Assembly (NCBI RefSeq): GCF_039529775.1 | Contig: NZ_BAAANL010000001.1 | Coordinates: 248,001 to 312,000, forward strand | DNA length: 64,000 nt | Direction: 5' to 3' | From: Myceligenerans crystallogenes | GTDB taxonomy: Bacteria; Actinomycetota; Actinomycetes; Actinomycetales; Cellulomonadaceae | In this document: one piece after another, positions 24,894 to 32,921 of the stretch | How the letters are laid out: the number at the start of each line of letters is the position of its first letter | How positions within the stretch are numbered: position 1 is the first letter of the stretch | Program-made: the position numbers and the translations under genes | Notes under the pieces: model-generated | Databases searched by the model: none | Told to the model about the DNA's origin: nothing | What the model saw: only the letters and a program-made list of their open reading frames with translations

Positions 24894-25969
24894 GGCGTGG
24901 AGCCGTCATCGCGGGTCTCGCGGGGATCGTTCTCGCCGCGGGCCTGGGCGGGGGTGCGCTCGTGATCGCGCGCGGCGGGCTGCCGTCGTCGGGCACGAGC
25001 CTCGCGACGGCCGGCGAGCTGGGCATCCACGACCCCGCGCTCGTCGCCGGGGGCGACGGCGAGCCGTGGTTCGTCTACGGGACCGGGGACGTCCGCAAGG
25101 GGTTCGGGGCACCGCAGGTGCTGCGGTCCGACGACGGCGGTGTGACCTGGGCCGATGCCGGGACGGCGTGGGACCAGGCCGGGGATCCGGAGTGGGTGCG
25201 GGATCCGGGGAGCGGCGTGCCCGGGGTCGAGAACTACTGGGCGCCCGAGGCGTACCGGCACGGGGACACCTGGTACCTGTACTACTCGGCCTCGACGTTC
25301 GGGTCGAACGACTCGGCGATCGGGCTGGCGACCGGCAAGACGCTGGATCCCGCGGATCCCGCCTACGGGTGGGCGGACCAGGGGGTCGTCGTGCGGTCCG
25401 TGCCGGGCGAGACGAACTGGAACGCGATCGACCCGGGCGTCGTCGAGGACCGGGACGGGCGGCCGTGGCTGTTCTTCGGGTCGTTCTGGGGCGGGATCCA
25501 GGTGGTGCCGCTCGAGTGGCCGTCGGGCAAGGTGCCCGGCGGCGCCGAGCCCGTGCGGATCGCGTCGCGGGCGGGCCTGGCCGAGAACATGATCGAGGCG
25601 CCGTTCGTGGTGGAGCGGGACGGGTGGTACTACCTGTTCGTCTCGTGGGACAAGTGCTGCAGCGGTGTGGATTCCACGTATCGGATCGTGGTGGGGCGGT
25701 CCCGGGAGGTGACCGGGCCGTACCTCGACGCGGACGGGAAGGACATGCTTCTCGGCGGCGGGACGCCGGTGGCCGGGACGCAGGGGCGGATGATCGGGCC
25801 CGGCGGGCAGACCGTCTCGGTGGTGGGGGAGCGGGGATCGGCCGATTCCTCGTACTACCTCGCCTTTCACTTCTACGACGGCGACAACGCCGGTTCGCCC
25901 ACGTTGGCGGTCCGGGAGATCGAGTGGGACGAGGAGGGGTGGCCGAGCGTCCGCTTGGGTGAATCCTGA
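24890..25969 (+). CDS. exported GH43 arabinanase
   Basis: The 359-residue protein has an N-terminal signal or anchor helix (residues 5-27, no lipobox) and a five-bladed GH43 domain of the arabinan-degrading type. The catalytic trio is visible: base Asp48 in GIHDPALV, modulator Asp181 in NWNAIDPGV and acid Glu236 in ENMIEAPFVV. ENYWAPEAYRHGDTWYLYYS is also characteristic. The start GTG overlaps the abfA stop (GTGA), an unusual coupling of a cytoplasmic and an exported enzyme. It should make oligosaccharides for the CUT1 importer; endo- or exo-action cannot be told from sequence. Confidence 0.9.
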   Translation: MRRGAVIAGLAGIVLAAGLGGGALVIARGGLPSSGTSLATAGELGIHDPALVAGGDGEPWFVYGTGDVRKGFGAPQVLRSDDGGVTWADAGTAWDQAGDPEWVRDPGSGVPGVENYWAPEAYRHGDTWYLYYSASTFGSNDSAIGLATGKTLDPADPAYGWADQGVVVRSVPGETNWNAIDPGVVEDRDGRPWLFFGSFWGGIQVVPLEWPSGKVPGGAEPVRIASRAGLAENMIEAPFVVERDGWYYLFVSWDKCCSGVDSTYRIVVGRSREVTGPYLDADGKDMLLGGGTPVAGTQGRMIGPGGQTVSVVGERGSADSSYYLAFHFYDGDNAGSPTLAVREIEWDEEGWPSVRLGES

Positions 25970-25978
25970 ACGTACGAT

Positions 25979-26006
25979 GGGGCGCCGATGTGCGGGTTGG
26001 CGCCCC
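25979..26006 (+). terminator. terminator after the GH43 arabinanase gene
   Basis: GGGGCGCC (25979-25986) pairs with GGCGCCCC (25999-26006) across a 12-base loop, 9 bases after the stop codon. It separates the gene from the second CUT2 operon. Confidence 0.65.
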
Positions 26007-26090
26007 GCTTGCCCGGGCCTGAGCCGGTTGATACTTTGACGCCGGTGGGTTGTGATGGGATCGTGACTGACTCGCTTTGGAGTGGGTTGT

Positions 26091-26104
26091 TGTGAGCGTT
26101 AACA
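26091..26104 (+). promoter_or_regulatory. lac-like operator and promoter of the second CUT2 operon
   Basis: TGTGAGCGTTAACA contains a TAACAT -10 box at 26100-26105, with TTGGAG at 26077-26082 as a -35 box and a 17-base spacer. It lies 56 bases upstream of the binding-protein ATG. A repressor bound here would occlude the promoter. Confidence 0.72.
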
Positions 26105-26160
26105 TCTCCGAGTGGTGCCGGGCGCATGGATCCGGTGCCTCTCGAAGAGGAGCACTTCTC

Positions 26161-27330
26161 ATGGCAAACAAGCTCTGGTTCAGCCGGGCGACCGCCGCGG
26201 TGGCGGCCGGTGCCCTGGCATTCACACTTGCCGCCTGCGGTGGCGAAGGTGCCGGCGGTGGCGCCGGTGCCGGCGGCGGCGCTGAGGACGACGCCGAGGG
26301 CGGCCTGGTCGGCGTCGCGATGCCGACCGAGACCTCCGAGCGGTGGATCGCCGACGGCGACGCCGTGCAGTCGGGCCTCGAGGAGGCCGGTTACGAGGTC
26401 GACCTGCAGTTCGCGGGCGACGACATCCCCACCCAGCAGCAGCAGATCGACGCGATGATCAACGCGGGCGCCGAGGCGCTCGTCATCGCCGCGATCGACG
26501 GCACCGCGCTGGCCCCGCAGCTCGAGGCCGCCGCTGCCGCCGAGATCCCGGTGATCTCCTACGACCGCCTGATCCGCGACTCGGAGAACGTCGACTTCTA
26601 CGTCTCCTTCGACAACTTCCAGGTGGGCGTCGCCCAGGCGAACGCGCTGCTGGTCGGCCTCGGCCTGGTCGACGAGGAGGGCGAGCCCGTCGAGGACGCG
26701 CCCAAGGGCCCGTTCAACGTCGAGCTGTTCGCCGGCTCGCTGGACGACAACAACGCGCACTTCTTCTGGGACGGCGCGATGTCGATCCTCGAGCCGTACA
26801 TCGAGGACGGCACGCTCGTGGTCCCGTCCGAGCAGACGGACATCGAGCAGACCGCGACCCAGCGCTGGCTCCAGGAGAAGGCGCAGAGCCGCATGGAGGA
26901 CCTCCTGACCGCCAACTACGGTGGCGGCGAGAAGGTCGACGGCGTGCTCGCCCCGTACGACGGCCTGTCGCGCGGCATCATCGAGGCGCTCCGTTCCGCC
27001 GGCTACAAGGATGACGAGATGCCCGTCATCACCGGCCAGGACGCCGAGATCGCGTCGGTCAAGCTGATCGCCGACGGCGTGCAGCACTCGACGATCTTCA
27101 AGGACACGCGTCTGCTCGCCGAGCAGGCTGTCGTCGCCGCCGAGGCCCTGCTGGCCGGCGAGGAGCCCGAGGCGAACAACACCGAGGACTACGACAACGG
27201 CGTGAAGGTCGTGCCGGCGTACCTGCTCCCGGTGGTGACGATCTACGAGGACAACATCGAGTCCGAGCTCGTCGAGACCGAGTACTGGACCGCGGAAGAG
27301 GTCGAGTCGGGCGTCGCCGAGGAGGAGTGA
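26161..27330 (+). CDS. chvE: multiple-monosaccharide-binding lipoprotein (ChvE-like)
   Basis: The 389-residue precursor has a lipoprotein signal ending TLAAC (Cys26) and a Gly-rich linker. The mature part is of the ChvE/XylF group of type I binding proteins: GVAMPTETSERWIADGD, AMINAGAEALVIAAIDG, VISYDRLIRDSENVDFYVSFDN and VITGQDAEIASVKLI. ChvE-type receptors bind several aldoses, including arabinose, glucose, galactose and xylose. ATG 26161 follows GAGGAGC and starts the signal peptide. The shared lac-like operator makes L-arabinose a likely ligand. Confidence 0.92.
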   Translation: MANKLWFSRATAAVAAGALAFTLAACGGEGAGGGAGAGGGAEDDAEGGLVGVAMPTETSERWIADGDAVQSGLEEAGYEVDLQFAGDDIPTQQQQIDAMINAGAEALVIAAIDGTALAPQLEAAAAAEIPVISYDRLIRDSENVDFYVSFDNFQVGVAQANALLVGLGLVDEEGEPVEDAPKGPFNVELFAGSLDDNNAHFFWDGAMSILEPYIEDGTLVVPSEQTDIEQTATQRWLQEKAQSRMEDLLTANYGGGEKVDGVLAPYDGLSRGIIEALRSAGYKDDEMPVITGQDAEIASVKLIADGVQHSTIFKDTRLLAEQAVVAAEALLAGEEPEANNTEDYDNGVKVVPAYLLPVVTIYEDNIESELVETEYWTAEEVESGVAEEE

Positions 27331-27345
27331 CCCGTCACTCCATCT

Positions 27346-27386
27346 GCCGGGCCGGCGTCCTGGAGGTTCCAGGGCGCCGGCTCGGC
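27346..27386 (+). terminator. intra-operon hairpin after chvE
   Basis: Arms at 27346-27363 and 27369-27386 form a long GC-rich stem with one internal mismatch, 16 bases after the chvE stop. It occupies the same place as the hairpin at 10235-10275 in the other CUT2 operon and probably keeps binding-protein mRNA in excess. Confidence 0.6.
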
Positions 27387-27418
27387 GGCCGTGTCCAGGA
27401 CAGAAACTAGGTCAGCGC

Positions 27419-28984
27419 ATGTCTGAATCTCTCACGTCACCTGCCCAGGGTGACGGCCCCATCCTCGAGATGCGGGACATCACCAAGACGTTCCCGGGCG
27501 TCAAGGCCCTGTCGAACGTCAACCTGTCGGTAGCCCGCGGCGAGATCCACGCGATCTGCGGCGAGAACGGCGCCGGCAAGTCCACCCTCATGAAGGTGCT
27601 GTCAGGGGTCTACCCGTACGGCACGTACGACGGCGAGATCGTGCTCGACGGCGAACCCGCCGCGTTCCGGACGATCAACGACTCCGAGGCGCGTGGCGTC
27701 GTCATCATCCACCAGGAGCTCGCCCTCGTTCCCCACCTGTCGATCGCCGAGAACATCTTCCTCGGCAACGAGCAGCGGCGGGCCGGCGAGTTCATCGACT
27801 GGAACCGCACCAACACGGCCGCGGCCGAGCTGCTCACCCGGGTGGGGCTCGACGAGTCCCCGACGCAGCCCGTCTCGACGCTCGGCGTCGGCAAGCAGCA
27901 GCTGGTCGAGATCGCCAAGGCGCTGTCCAAGGAGGTGCGCCTGCTCATCCTCGACGAGCCGACGGCGGCCCTCAACGACCAGGACTCCGAGCACCTGCTC
28001 GGCATCCTGCGCCGCCTCCGCGAGGAGGGCGTGACCTGCATCATCATCTCCCACAAGCTCGGTGAGATCGCCGACATCGCGGACCGGACGACGATCATCC
28101 GCGACGGCCAGTCCGTCGAGACGCTCGTCATGTCCGAGCCGGACAGCACCCAGGAGCGGATCATCCGCGGCATGGTCGGCCGCTCGCTCGACAACCGCTT
28201 CCCGGACCGGAACCCGGTCATCGGCGAGGAGGTGCTGCGCGTCGAGAACTGGACCGTGCACCACCCGACGCAGCCGGGCCGCGTGATGGTCGACTCCGCG
28301 AACCTCAACGTGCGCGCGGGAGAAGTGGTCGGCATCGCCGGGCTCATGGGAGCCGGGCGCACCGAGCTCGCCATGTCGGTGTTCGGGCACTCGTACGGCC
28401 GCGGGATCTCCGGCCGCGTTCTCATCCACGGCCGCGAGGTCTCGGTGAAGGACGTGCCCGGCGCCATCGACGCCGGGCTGGCCTACGTGTCGGAGGACCG
28501 CAAGCAGCTCGGGCTCAACCTCATCGAGGACATCCGGCGCAACACCTCGGCGGCCGGTCTGCCGAAGCTGTCCCGCGCGGGCTGGGTGAACGAGAACGAG
28601 GAGCTCCGGGTCGCCGAGCAGTACCGCCAGTCCATGGGCACGCGGACGCCGAGCGTCCTGGTCCCGGTGGGCACCCTGTCCGGGGGCAACCAGCAGAAGG
28701 TCGCCCTCTCCAAGTGGATCTACACGGACCCCGAGGTCCTCATCCTCGACGAGCCGACGCGCGGTATCGACGTCGGCGCGAAGTACGAGATCTACACCCT
28801 GATCAACAAGATGGTCGCCGACGGCAAGGCCGTCCTGGTGATCTCCTCGGAGCTCCCCGAGCTCCTGGGGATCTGCGACCGCATCTACACCCTCGCCGCC
28901 GGACGCATCACCGGCGAGGTCGACGTCGCGTCGGCCACCCAGGAAGGACTGATGTCTCTCATGACACAGGAGGCCGACGCATGA
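27419..28984 (+). CDS. mmsA: multiple-monosaccharide transporter ATPase
   Basis: The 521-residue double ATPase powers the ChvE-type importer. Domain one has Walker A GENGAGKST (48-56), a TLGVGKQQL signature variant and LLILDEPTAALN. Domain two has GLMGAGRTEL in place of a P-loop, a canonical LSGGNQQK and LILDEPTRGIDVGAKYE. The region HSYGRGISGRVLIHGREV is typical of XylG/MmsA. The downstream permease overlaps by ATGA. Confidence 0.93.
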   Translation: MSESLTSPAQGDGPILEMRDITKTFPGVKALSNVNLSVARGEIHAICGENGAGKSTLMKVLSGVYPYGTYDGEIVLDGEPAAFRTINDSEARGVVIIHQELALVPHLSIAENIFLGNEQRRAGEFIDWNRTNTAAAELLTRVGLDESPTQPVSTLGVGKQQLVEIAKALSKEVRLLILDEPTAALNDQDSEHLLGILRRLREEGVTCIIISHKLGEIADIADRTTIIRDGQSVETLVMSEPDSTQERIIRGMVGRSLDNRFPDRNPVIGEEVLRVENWTVHHPTQPGRVMVDSANLNVRAGEVVGIAGLMGAGRTELAMSVFGHSYGRGISGRVLIHGREVSVKDVPGAIDAGLAYVSEDRKQLGLNLIEDIRRNTSAAGLPKLSRAGWVNENEELRVAEQYRQSMGTRTPSVLVPVGTLSGGNQQKVALSKWIYTDPEVLILDEPTRGIDVGAKYEIYTLINKMVADGKAVLVISSELPELLGICDRIYTLAAGRITGEVDVASATQEGLMSLMTQEADA

Positions 28985-30168
28985 GCACCGCACTGGCAAA
29001 CATTCAGGGTGCGATCTCCCGCAACCTGCGGACGGGCGGCATCGCGTTCGCGTTCGTCCTGATCGTGGCGCTGTTCGCGATCCTCACGGACGGGATGCTG
29101 CTCAGCCCGACCAACCTCACCAACCTGGTGCTGCAGTACGCCTACATCCTGATCCTCGCGATCGGCATGCTGATCATCATCGTGGGCGGGCACATCGACC
29201 TGTCCGTGGGCTCGGTCGTCGCCCTGACCGGCGCGATCGCGGCGATCACGACCGTCAAGATGGGCGCGCCCTGGTGGGTCGGCATCCTCGCCGCGATCGC
29301 GACCGGCCTGGCGATCGGCGCGTGGCAGGGCTTCTGGGTGGCGTACGTCGGCATCCCGGCCTTCATCGTGACGCTGGCGGGCATGCTCCTGTTCCGCGGC
29401 CTGACGCTGCTGGTGCTCGACAGCCGCTCGCTGTCGCCGTTCCCGATGGAGTACGGCCAGGTCGGCCGCGGCTTCCTGAACGGCCTGCTGGGCGGGTACG
29501 GGTACGACACGTTCACGCTGCTGGTCTTCGGCATCGCCGTCGTCGGCTACGCGTGGGCCGGCTGGCGGACCCGCGCGGCGAAGATCGAGTACAACCAGGC
29601 CGTCGAGTCCGTCCCGGTGTTCTTCCTGAAGATCGTCCTGATCGGCGCCGTCGTGATGTGGTTCGCCTGGCAGCTCGCCACCAGCCGTGGCCTGCCGATC
29701 GTGCTGATCGTCCTGGCGGCGCTCATCATCGCCTACACGATGATCACCAAGCACAGCATCTTCGGGCGGCACGTCTACGCGATCGGCGGCAACCTCGCGG
29801 CGGCCCAGCTCTCGGGTGTCCGCGTGAAGCGGGTCAACTTCCTGATGTTCCTGAACATGGGCTTCCTCGCCTCGATCGCGGGCATCGTGTTCTCCTCGCG
29901 CTCCAACACGGCGCAACCCGCGGCCGGCAACATGTTCGAGCTGGACGCCATCGCGGCCTGCTTCATCGGCGGCGCGGCGGTGACCGGCGGTATCGGCACG
30001 ATCCCGGGCGCGATGATCGGCGGCCTGATCATGGCCGTCATGTCGAACGGCATGTCGATCCTGGGCATCGACCAGTCGACCCAGCAGATCGTCAAGGGCC
30101 TGGTCCTGCTCCTGGCGGTCGGCTACGACATCTGGAACAAGAAGCGCAGCGGCGCCCGCGCCGGCTGA
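28981..30168 (+). CDS. mmsB: multiple-monosaccharide transporter permease
   Basis: The 395-residue permease has about 10-11 membrane helices and the CUT2 motifs ILAIGMLIIIVGGHIDLSVGSV (about 57-78) and IAACFIGGAAVTGGIGTIPGAM (about 324). The length and single-permease arrangement fit GguB/MmsB/XylH rather than the RbsC type. It ends the operon, and a strong terminator begins 9 bases after the stop. Confidence 0.92.
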   Translation: MSTALANIQGAISRNLRTGGIAFAFVLIVALFAILTDGMLLSPTNLTNLVLQYAYILILAIGMLIIIVGGHIDLSVGSVVALTGAIAAITTVKMGAPWWVGILAAIATGLAIGAWQGFWVAYVGIPAFIVTLAGMLLFRGLTLLVLDSRSLSPFPMEYGQVGRGFLNGLLGGYGYDTFTLLVFGIAVVGYAWAGWRTRAAKIEYNQAVESVPVFFLKIVLIGAVVMWFAWQLATSRGLPIVLIVLAALIIAYTMITKHSIFGRHVYAIGGNLAAAQLSGVRVKRVNFLMFLNMGFLASIAGIVFSSRSNTAQPAAGNMFELDAIAACFIGGAAVTGGIGTIPGAMIGGLIMAVMSNGMSILGIDQSTQQIVKGLVLLLAVGYDIWNKKRSGARAG

Positions 30169-30176
30169 CGCTCTGG

Positions 30177-30233
30177 GAACGGCGGCTGACCTGCGAAGAT
30201 GTCATCGACGTCTCGCAGTGTCAGCCGCCGTTC
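30177..30233 (+). terminator. long terminator after mmsB
   Basis: A perfect 14-base-pair stem (30177-30190 with 30220-30233) continues, after a one-base bulge, with CTGCGA/TCGCAG and then AGATGTC/GACGTCT with one wobble. This makes a hairpin of more than 25 base pairs, followed by TTCTTTG. It marks the right-hand end of the arabinose region. Confidence 0.8.
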
Positions 30234-30426
30234 TTTGCTCGCGTCATCGGGCTGGCTGCGAGAATCCTGCTGGGTTTTGACGAACTTCTTCTGCGCTGAG
30301 GTGCGCGAGAACAAGTTCGTTATAAGTTCCGTGTACCCGAGGTAGTCCCCTCGCGTCTGCGGTAGAACCCAGGAGCGCGAGATCGGGCTTTCGCGCTTTG
30401 CGGTAGGGCCTCGCGAGAATGGGGGG

Positions 30427-31053
30427 ATGGTCGAGCCTTCTGTGGGTCCAGGTGGAGGAGCGGAGCGCGTGGCGCGACGAGGGAGGCGGCCTGCCGGGCA
30501 GGACGCGCGGGGCGCGATTCTCGAGGCTGCACGCATGGAGTTCGCGGAGCAGGGTTACGACGGCGCCTCCATGAGATCCGTCGCCCGGCGGGCCGGCGTC
30601 GATCCCGGGACGGTGCGGCACTGGTTTCCCGAGAAGTCCGCGTTGCTGCCCGCTGCGCTCGGTCTCGCCGAGGTCTCGCCGCACGAGATCGTGAAGCAGG
30701 TCGTCGACGGTCCGCTCGACCGCCTGGGGGAGCGGCTGGTCCGCGTGGCGCTGAAGGTATGGGATGACGCCGGACCTGACCTCATGCGCGTCGCCCTACC
30801 CGCAGTGCTCGGCAGTCCCGAGCTGCGATCGCTCATGCCGCAGTTCTTGCTCGCCGAGGTCCTCGGCCCGATTGCGCGCAACCTGCCATCCGAAGATGCG
30901 GCGCTCCGCACGAGCCTCCTGGGAAGCCAGATGATCGGCCTCGCCATGGCTCGTTACGTCGTCGGCCTGGAACCGATCGCGTCGCTACCGGCGGACGGCG
31001 TCGTCGCTGCAGTGGCTCCCAACCTGCAGCGATACCTCACCGGCAAGCTGTAG
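30427..31053 (+). CDS. TetR-family regulator
   Basis: The 208-residue regulator has an N-terminal helix-turn-helix at about residues 29-70 (ILEAARMEFAEQGYDGASMRSVARRAGVDPGTVRHWF) and a C-terminal ligand domain of the TetR_C type. A GAGAAT box lies six bases before the ATG, so the message may be leaderless. It starts after the terminator of the arabinose region and converges on the nuclease gene. Its codons use A/T in third position more than neighbours, for instance GTATGG and GAAGAT, hinting at recent acquisition. Its target is unknown. Confidence 0.85.
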   Translation: MVEPSVGPGGGAERVARRGRRPAGQDARGAILEAARMEFAEQGYDGASMRSVARRAGVDPGTVRHWFPEKSALLPAALGLAEVSPHEIVKQVVDGPLDRLGERLVRVALKVWDDAGPDLMRVALPAVLGSPELRSLMPQFLLAEVLGPIARNLPSEDAALRTSLLGSQMIGLAMARYVVGLEPIASLPADGVVAAVAPNLQRYLTGKL

Positions 31054-31057
31054 AAAG

Positions 31058-31193
31058 AGGCCGACTGAACGCTGAGGCATGCACCCCTGCAGTCGTTATC
31101 GCGGTGGCCGACGACATCGGGTGGTGCTACCGTGGGACTCGTAGGGCGCACCTCTCGCCAGCCTTGAAATAATAGGCCGACTGAACGCGGAGG
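31058..31193 (+). repeat. 20-base direct repeat pair with nested inverted repeat
   Basis: AGGCCGACTGAACGCTGAGG (31058-31077) recurs with one change at 31174-31193, 116 bases on. A 10-base inverted repeat CGTAGGGCGC/GCGCCCTACG (31140-31149 and 31197-31206) overlaps this interval. The block lies between the convergent TetR and nuclease stop codons. It could be a duplicated site, the scar of an insertion, or a terminator. Confidence 0.5.
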
Positions 31194-31213
31194 ATCGCGC
31201 CCTACGTCAATTC

Positions 31214-31921
31214 TCACGCGAGGTCGATCTCTCGCAGCATTCCTCGGGACATGATCCAGAGGCGCGCGATTGCATACGGCGCACTGCCGACGTAGCGAGC
31301 GCGCTCATCATGGGTCGCGTTTTCGAACAACTCGAGTCGCTTCCGATTGAAGTTTGTAAGTCGCTCGGCGACGCTTGGCGTCAAGTCCCGATCTCCGAGG
31401 TCGATGAGGAAATTTTCTTTGGTGACGTTGTGGCCCCTTGCCTTGCTGACAGCGTCGACGATCCGGTCTGTGATCGTGGAGAGCTTTGTGCCTGTGGTCT
31501 TCAGCTCGCAGGCGATGGGTTCCTCTTCTCCCCAGAAGAAGTCGTTGGTCGAGCGAAGAGATGCTGAGTCGCGAACGATCCACCGCACGCGGTGGCCGAG
31601 GTCAAGGAAGCGCTCCAGAAACGTGATCTCATGTGGTGTGAGGCGTTCCGGTTCAGCTCGTCGGCATAGCGCGTCGACGAACTCGACGCCAAGGAGCCTC
31701 CGCCGACTCTGCCAGTAGGCGTCGGCCTCTGCGTGAAGGGCTGGATTGTCGCTCTTCTTGAGCGCTCGGGCCCTGTGCGGGTCGACCGGTGGATCGCCGA
31801 GAGTGGCGAGCGCGGCAAGTTGCCGGGGAGAGCGATAGCCCTTGTCACCTGGCTGCCGCGGTTGGTTGCCTTGTTCGAGGTGCGAGCCTGCAGCGTGGAG
31901 GTCTGTTGCCGTTGCCGTCAC
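31214..31921 (-). CDS. PD-(D/E)XK-like nuclease, CdiA-toxin-like
   Basis: The 235-residue protein has no signal peptide. The core from about residue 96 reads like the PD-(D/E)XK toxin fold seen in CdiA C-terminal tRNases: a helix with Glu103 in TFLERFLDLG, strand VRWIVRD, Asp127 in STNDFFW, then Glu139 and Lys141 in ACELKTTG, a helix, and strand FLIDLG. The N-terminal 95 residues are basic and helical without a match I know. The gene is clearly lower in GC than its surroundings, and the start is a GTG without a ribosome binding site. No immunity gene is evident next to it. It could also be a restriction or repair nuclease. Catalytic assignment is inference. Confidence 0.55.
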   Translation of the reverse strand: MTATATDLHAAGSHLEQGNQPRQPGDKGYRSPRQLAALATLGDPPVDPHRARALKKSDNPALHAEADAYWQSRRRLLGVEFVDALCRRAEPERLTPHEITFLERFLDLGHRVRWIVRDSASLRSTNDFFWGEEEPIACELKTTGTKLSTITDRIVDAVSKARGHNVTKENFLIDLGDRDLTPSVAERLTNFNRKRLELFENATHDERARYVGSAPYAIARLWIMSRGMLREIDLA

Positions 31922-31936
31922 CAGACGATTTTCATA

Positions 31937-31954
31937 GCAATCTAGCTAGATCGC
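31937..31954. promoter_or_regulatory. palindrome between the nuclease and ABC genes
   Basis: ATCTAGCTAGAT (31940-31951) is a perfect palindrome, extended to 18 bases with one mismatch. It lies 16 bases upstream of the nuclease start in an AT-rich stretch (31922-31990) that probably holds divergent promoters. It may be an operator. No regulator is assigned. Confidence 0.4.
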
Positions 31955-32066
31955 ATCTTCTGTGCGCATACGCAATAATAAATGCTCTTAGATGGATCTT
32001 GACGACCGGCGCAAGTATCCCAGGTGGTGCTTGTGGTGCCGACGTGCTGGGCGCATAATTCATCGC

Positions 32067-32921
32067 ATGGGGAAAAACTCCGAGGCGGGGACCGCGGCCG
32101 TCAGGGTTGCGGGGTTGCGGGTCGTGCGCGGGGGCCGCGCGATCATCTCCGGGTTCGATGTCGACGTGCCCGCGGGGTCCGTCGTCGGGTTGCTCGGGCC
32201 GTCCGGGTCGGGCAAGACGACGCTGATGCGGGCCATCGTCGGGGTGCAGGACAAGGTGTCCGGGACCGTCGAGGTGCTCGGTGAGCCCGCCGGGTCCGCT
32301 CCGCTGCGGCGGCGGGTCGGGTACGTCACCCAGGATGCGAGTGTGTACGCGGATCTCACCGTCGCGCAGAACCTCGATTACTTCGCCACGCTTGCCGGGA
32401 TCTCGCCGCGACGGCGCAGGGAAGCTGTCGCCGGGGCCGTGTCGACCGTCGATCTCGGCGGGCACGAGAAACAGCGGGTACGGACCTTGTCCGGCGGCGA
32501 GCGGTCCCGGGTCTCGCTGGCCGCGGCGCTCGTCGGCGATCCGGAGCTGCTCGTGCTCGACGAGCCGACCGTCGGGCTGGACCCCGTGCTCCGGCGCGAC
32601 CTGTGGGCGACGTTCCGGCAGCTCGCGGCGTCGGGGAAGTCGCTGCTCGTGTCGTCGCACGTGATGGACGAGGCGACGCAGTGCGACCGGCTCCTCCTGA
32701 TGCGCGAGGGCGGGCTCGTGGCGGACACGACGCCCGCCGAACTGCTGGAGACCACCGGGGCGCCCGACGCCGAGCGCGCGTTCCTCGCCCTGATCGAGCA
32801 GGCGCGTTCGGATGCCCGGGCCGGCGGCGCGGACCCGGCCGCCCCGGCGAGCACCGGCGCCGCGCCCCGGACCGATCCCGCCCCGGCCGCCGTCGTCCCC
32901 GAGGAGGAGGGCCCGCGATGA
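32067..32921 (+). CDS. ABC-2 exporter ATP-binding protein
   Basis: The 284-residue ATPase has Walker A GPSGSGKTT (44-52), a Q-loop in YVTQDASVYADLTVAQNL, signature LSGGERSR (about 143), Walker B LLVLDEPTVGLDP and H-loop VSSHVMDEA. It is of the multidrug/ABC-2 type. The C-terminal 40 residues are a Pro/Ala-rich tail. CATAAT (32054-32059) lies seven bases before the ATG with no ribosome binding site, so a leaderless message is likely. It overlaps the permease gene by ATGA. The cargo is unknown. Confidence 0.92.
   Translation: MGKNSEAGTAAVRVAGLRVVRGGRAIISGFDVDVPAGSVVGLLGPSGSGKTTLMRAIVGVQDKVSGTVEVLGEPAGSAPLRRRVGYVTQDASVYADLTVAQNLDYFATLAGISPRRRREAVAGAVSTVDLGGHEKQRVRTLSGGERSRVSLAAALVGDPELLVLDEPTVGLDPVLRRDLWATFRQLAASGKSLLVSSHVMDEATQCDRLLLMREGGLVADTTPAELLETTGAPDAERAFLALIEQARSDARAGGADPAAPASTGAAPRTDPAPAAVVPEEEGPR

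Noticed and set aside
30237..31213. Insertion sequence or integrase gene at the low-GC patch
   Set aside because: No transposase or recombinase motif was found in any frame; only short repeats support mobility.
31918..31935. Five-codon frame (MKIVW) overlapping the nuclease GTG start
   Set aside because: It lacks a ribosome binding site and is short enough to be chance.
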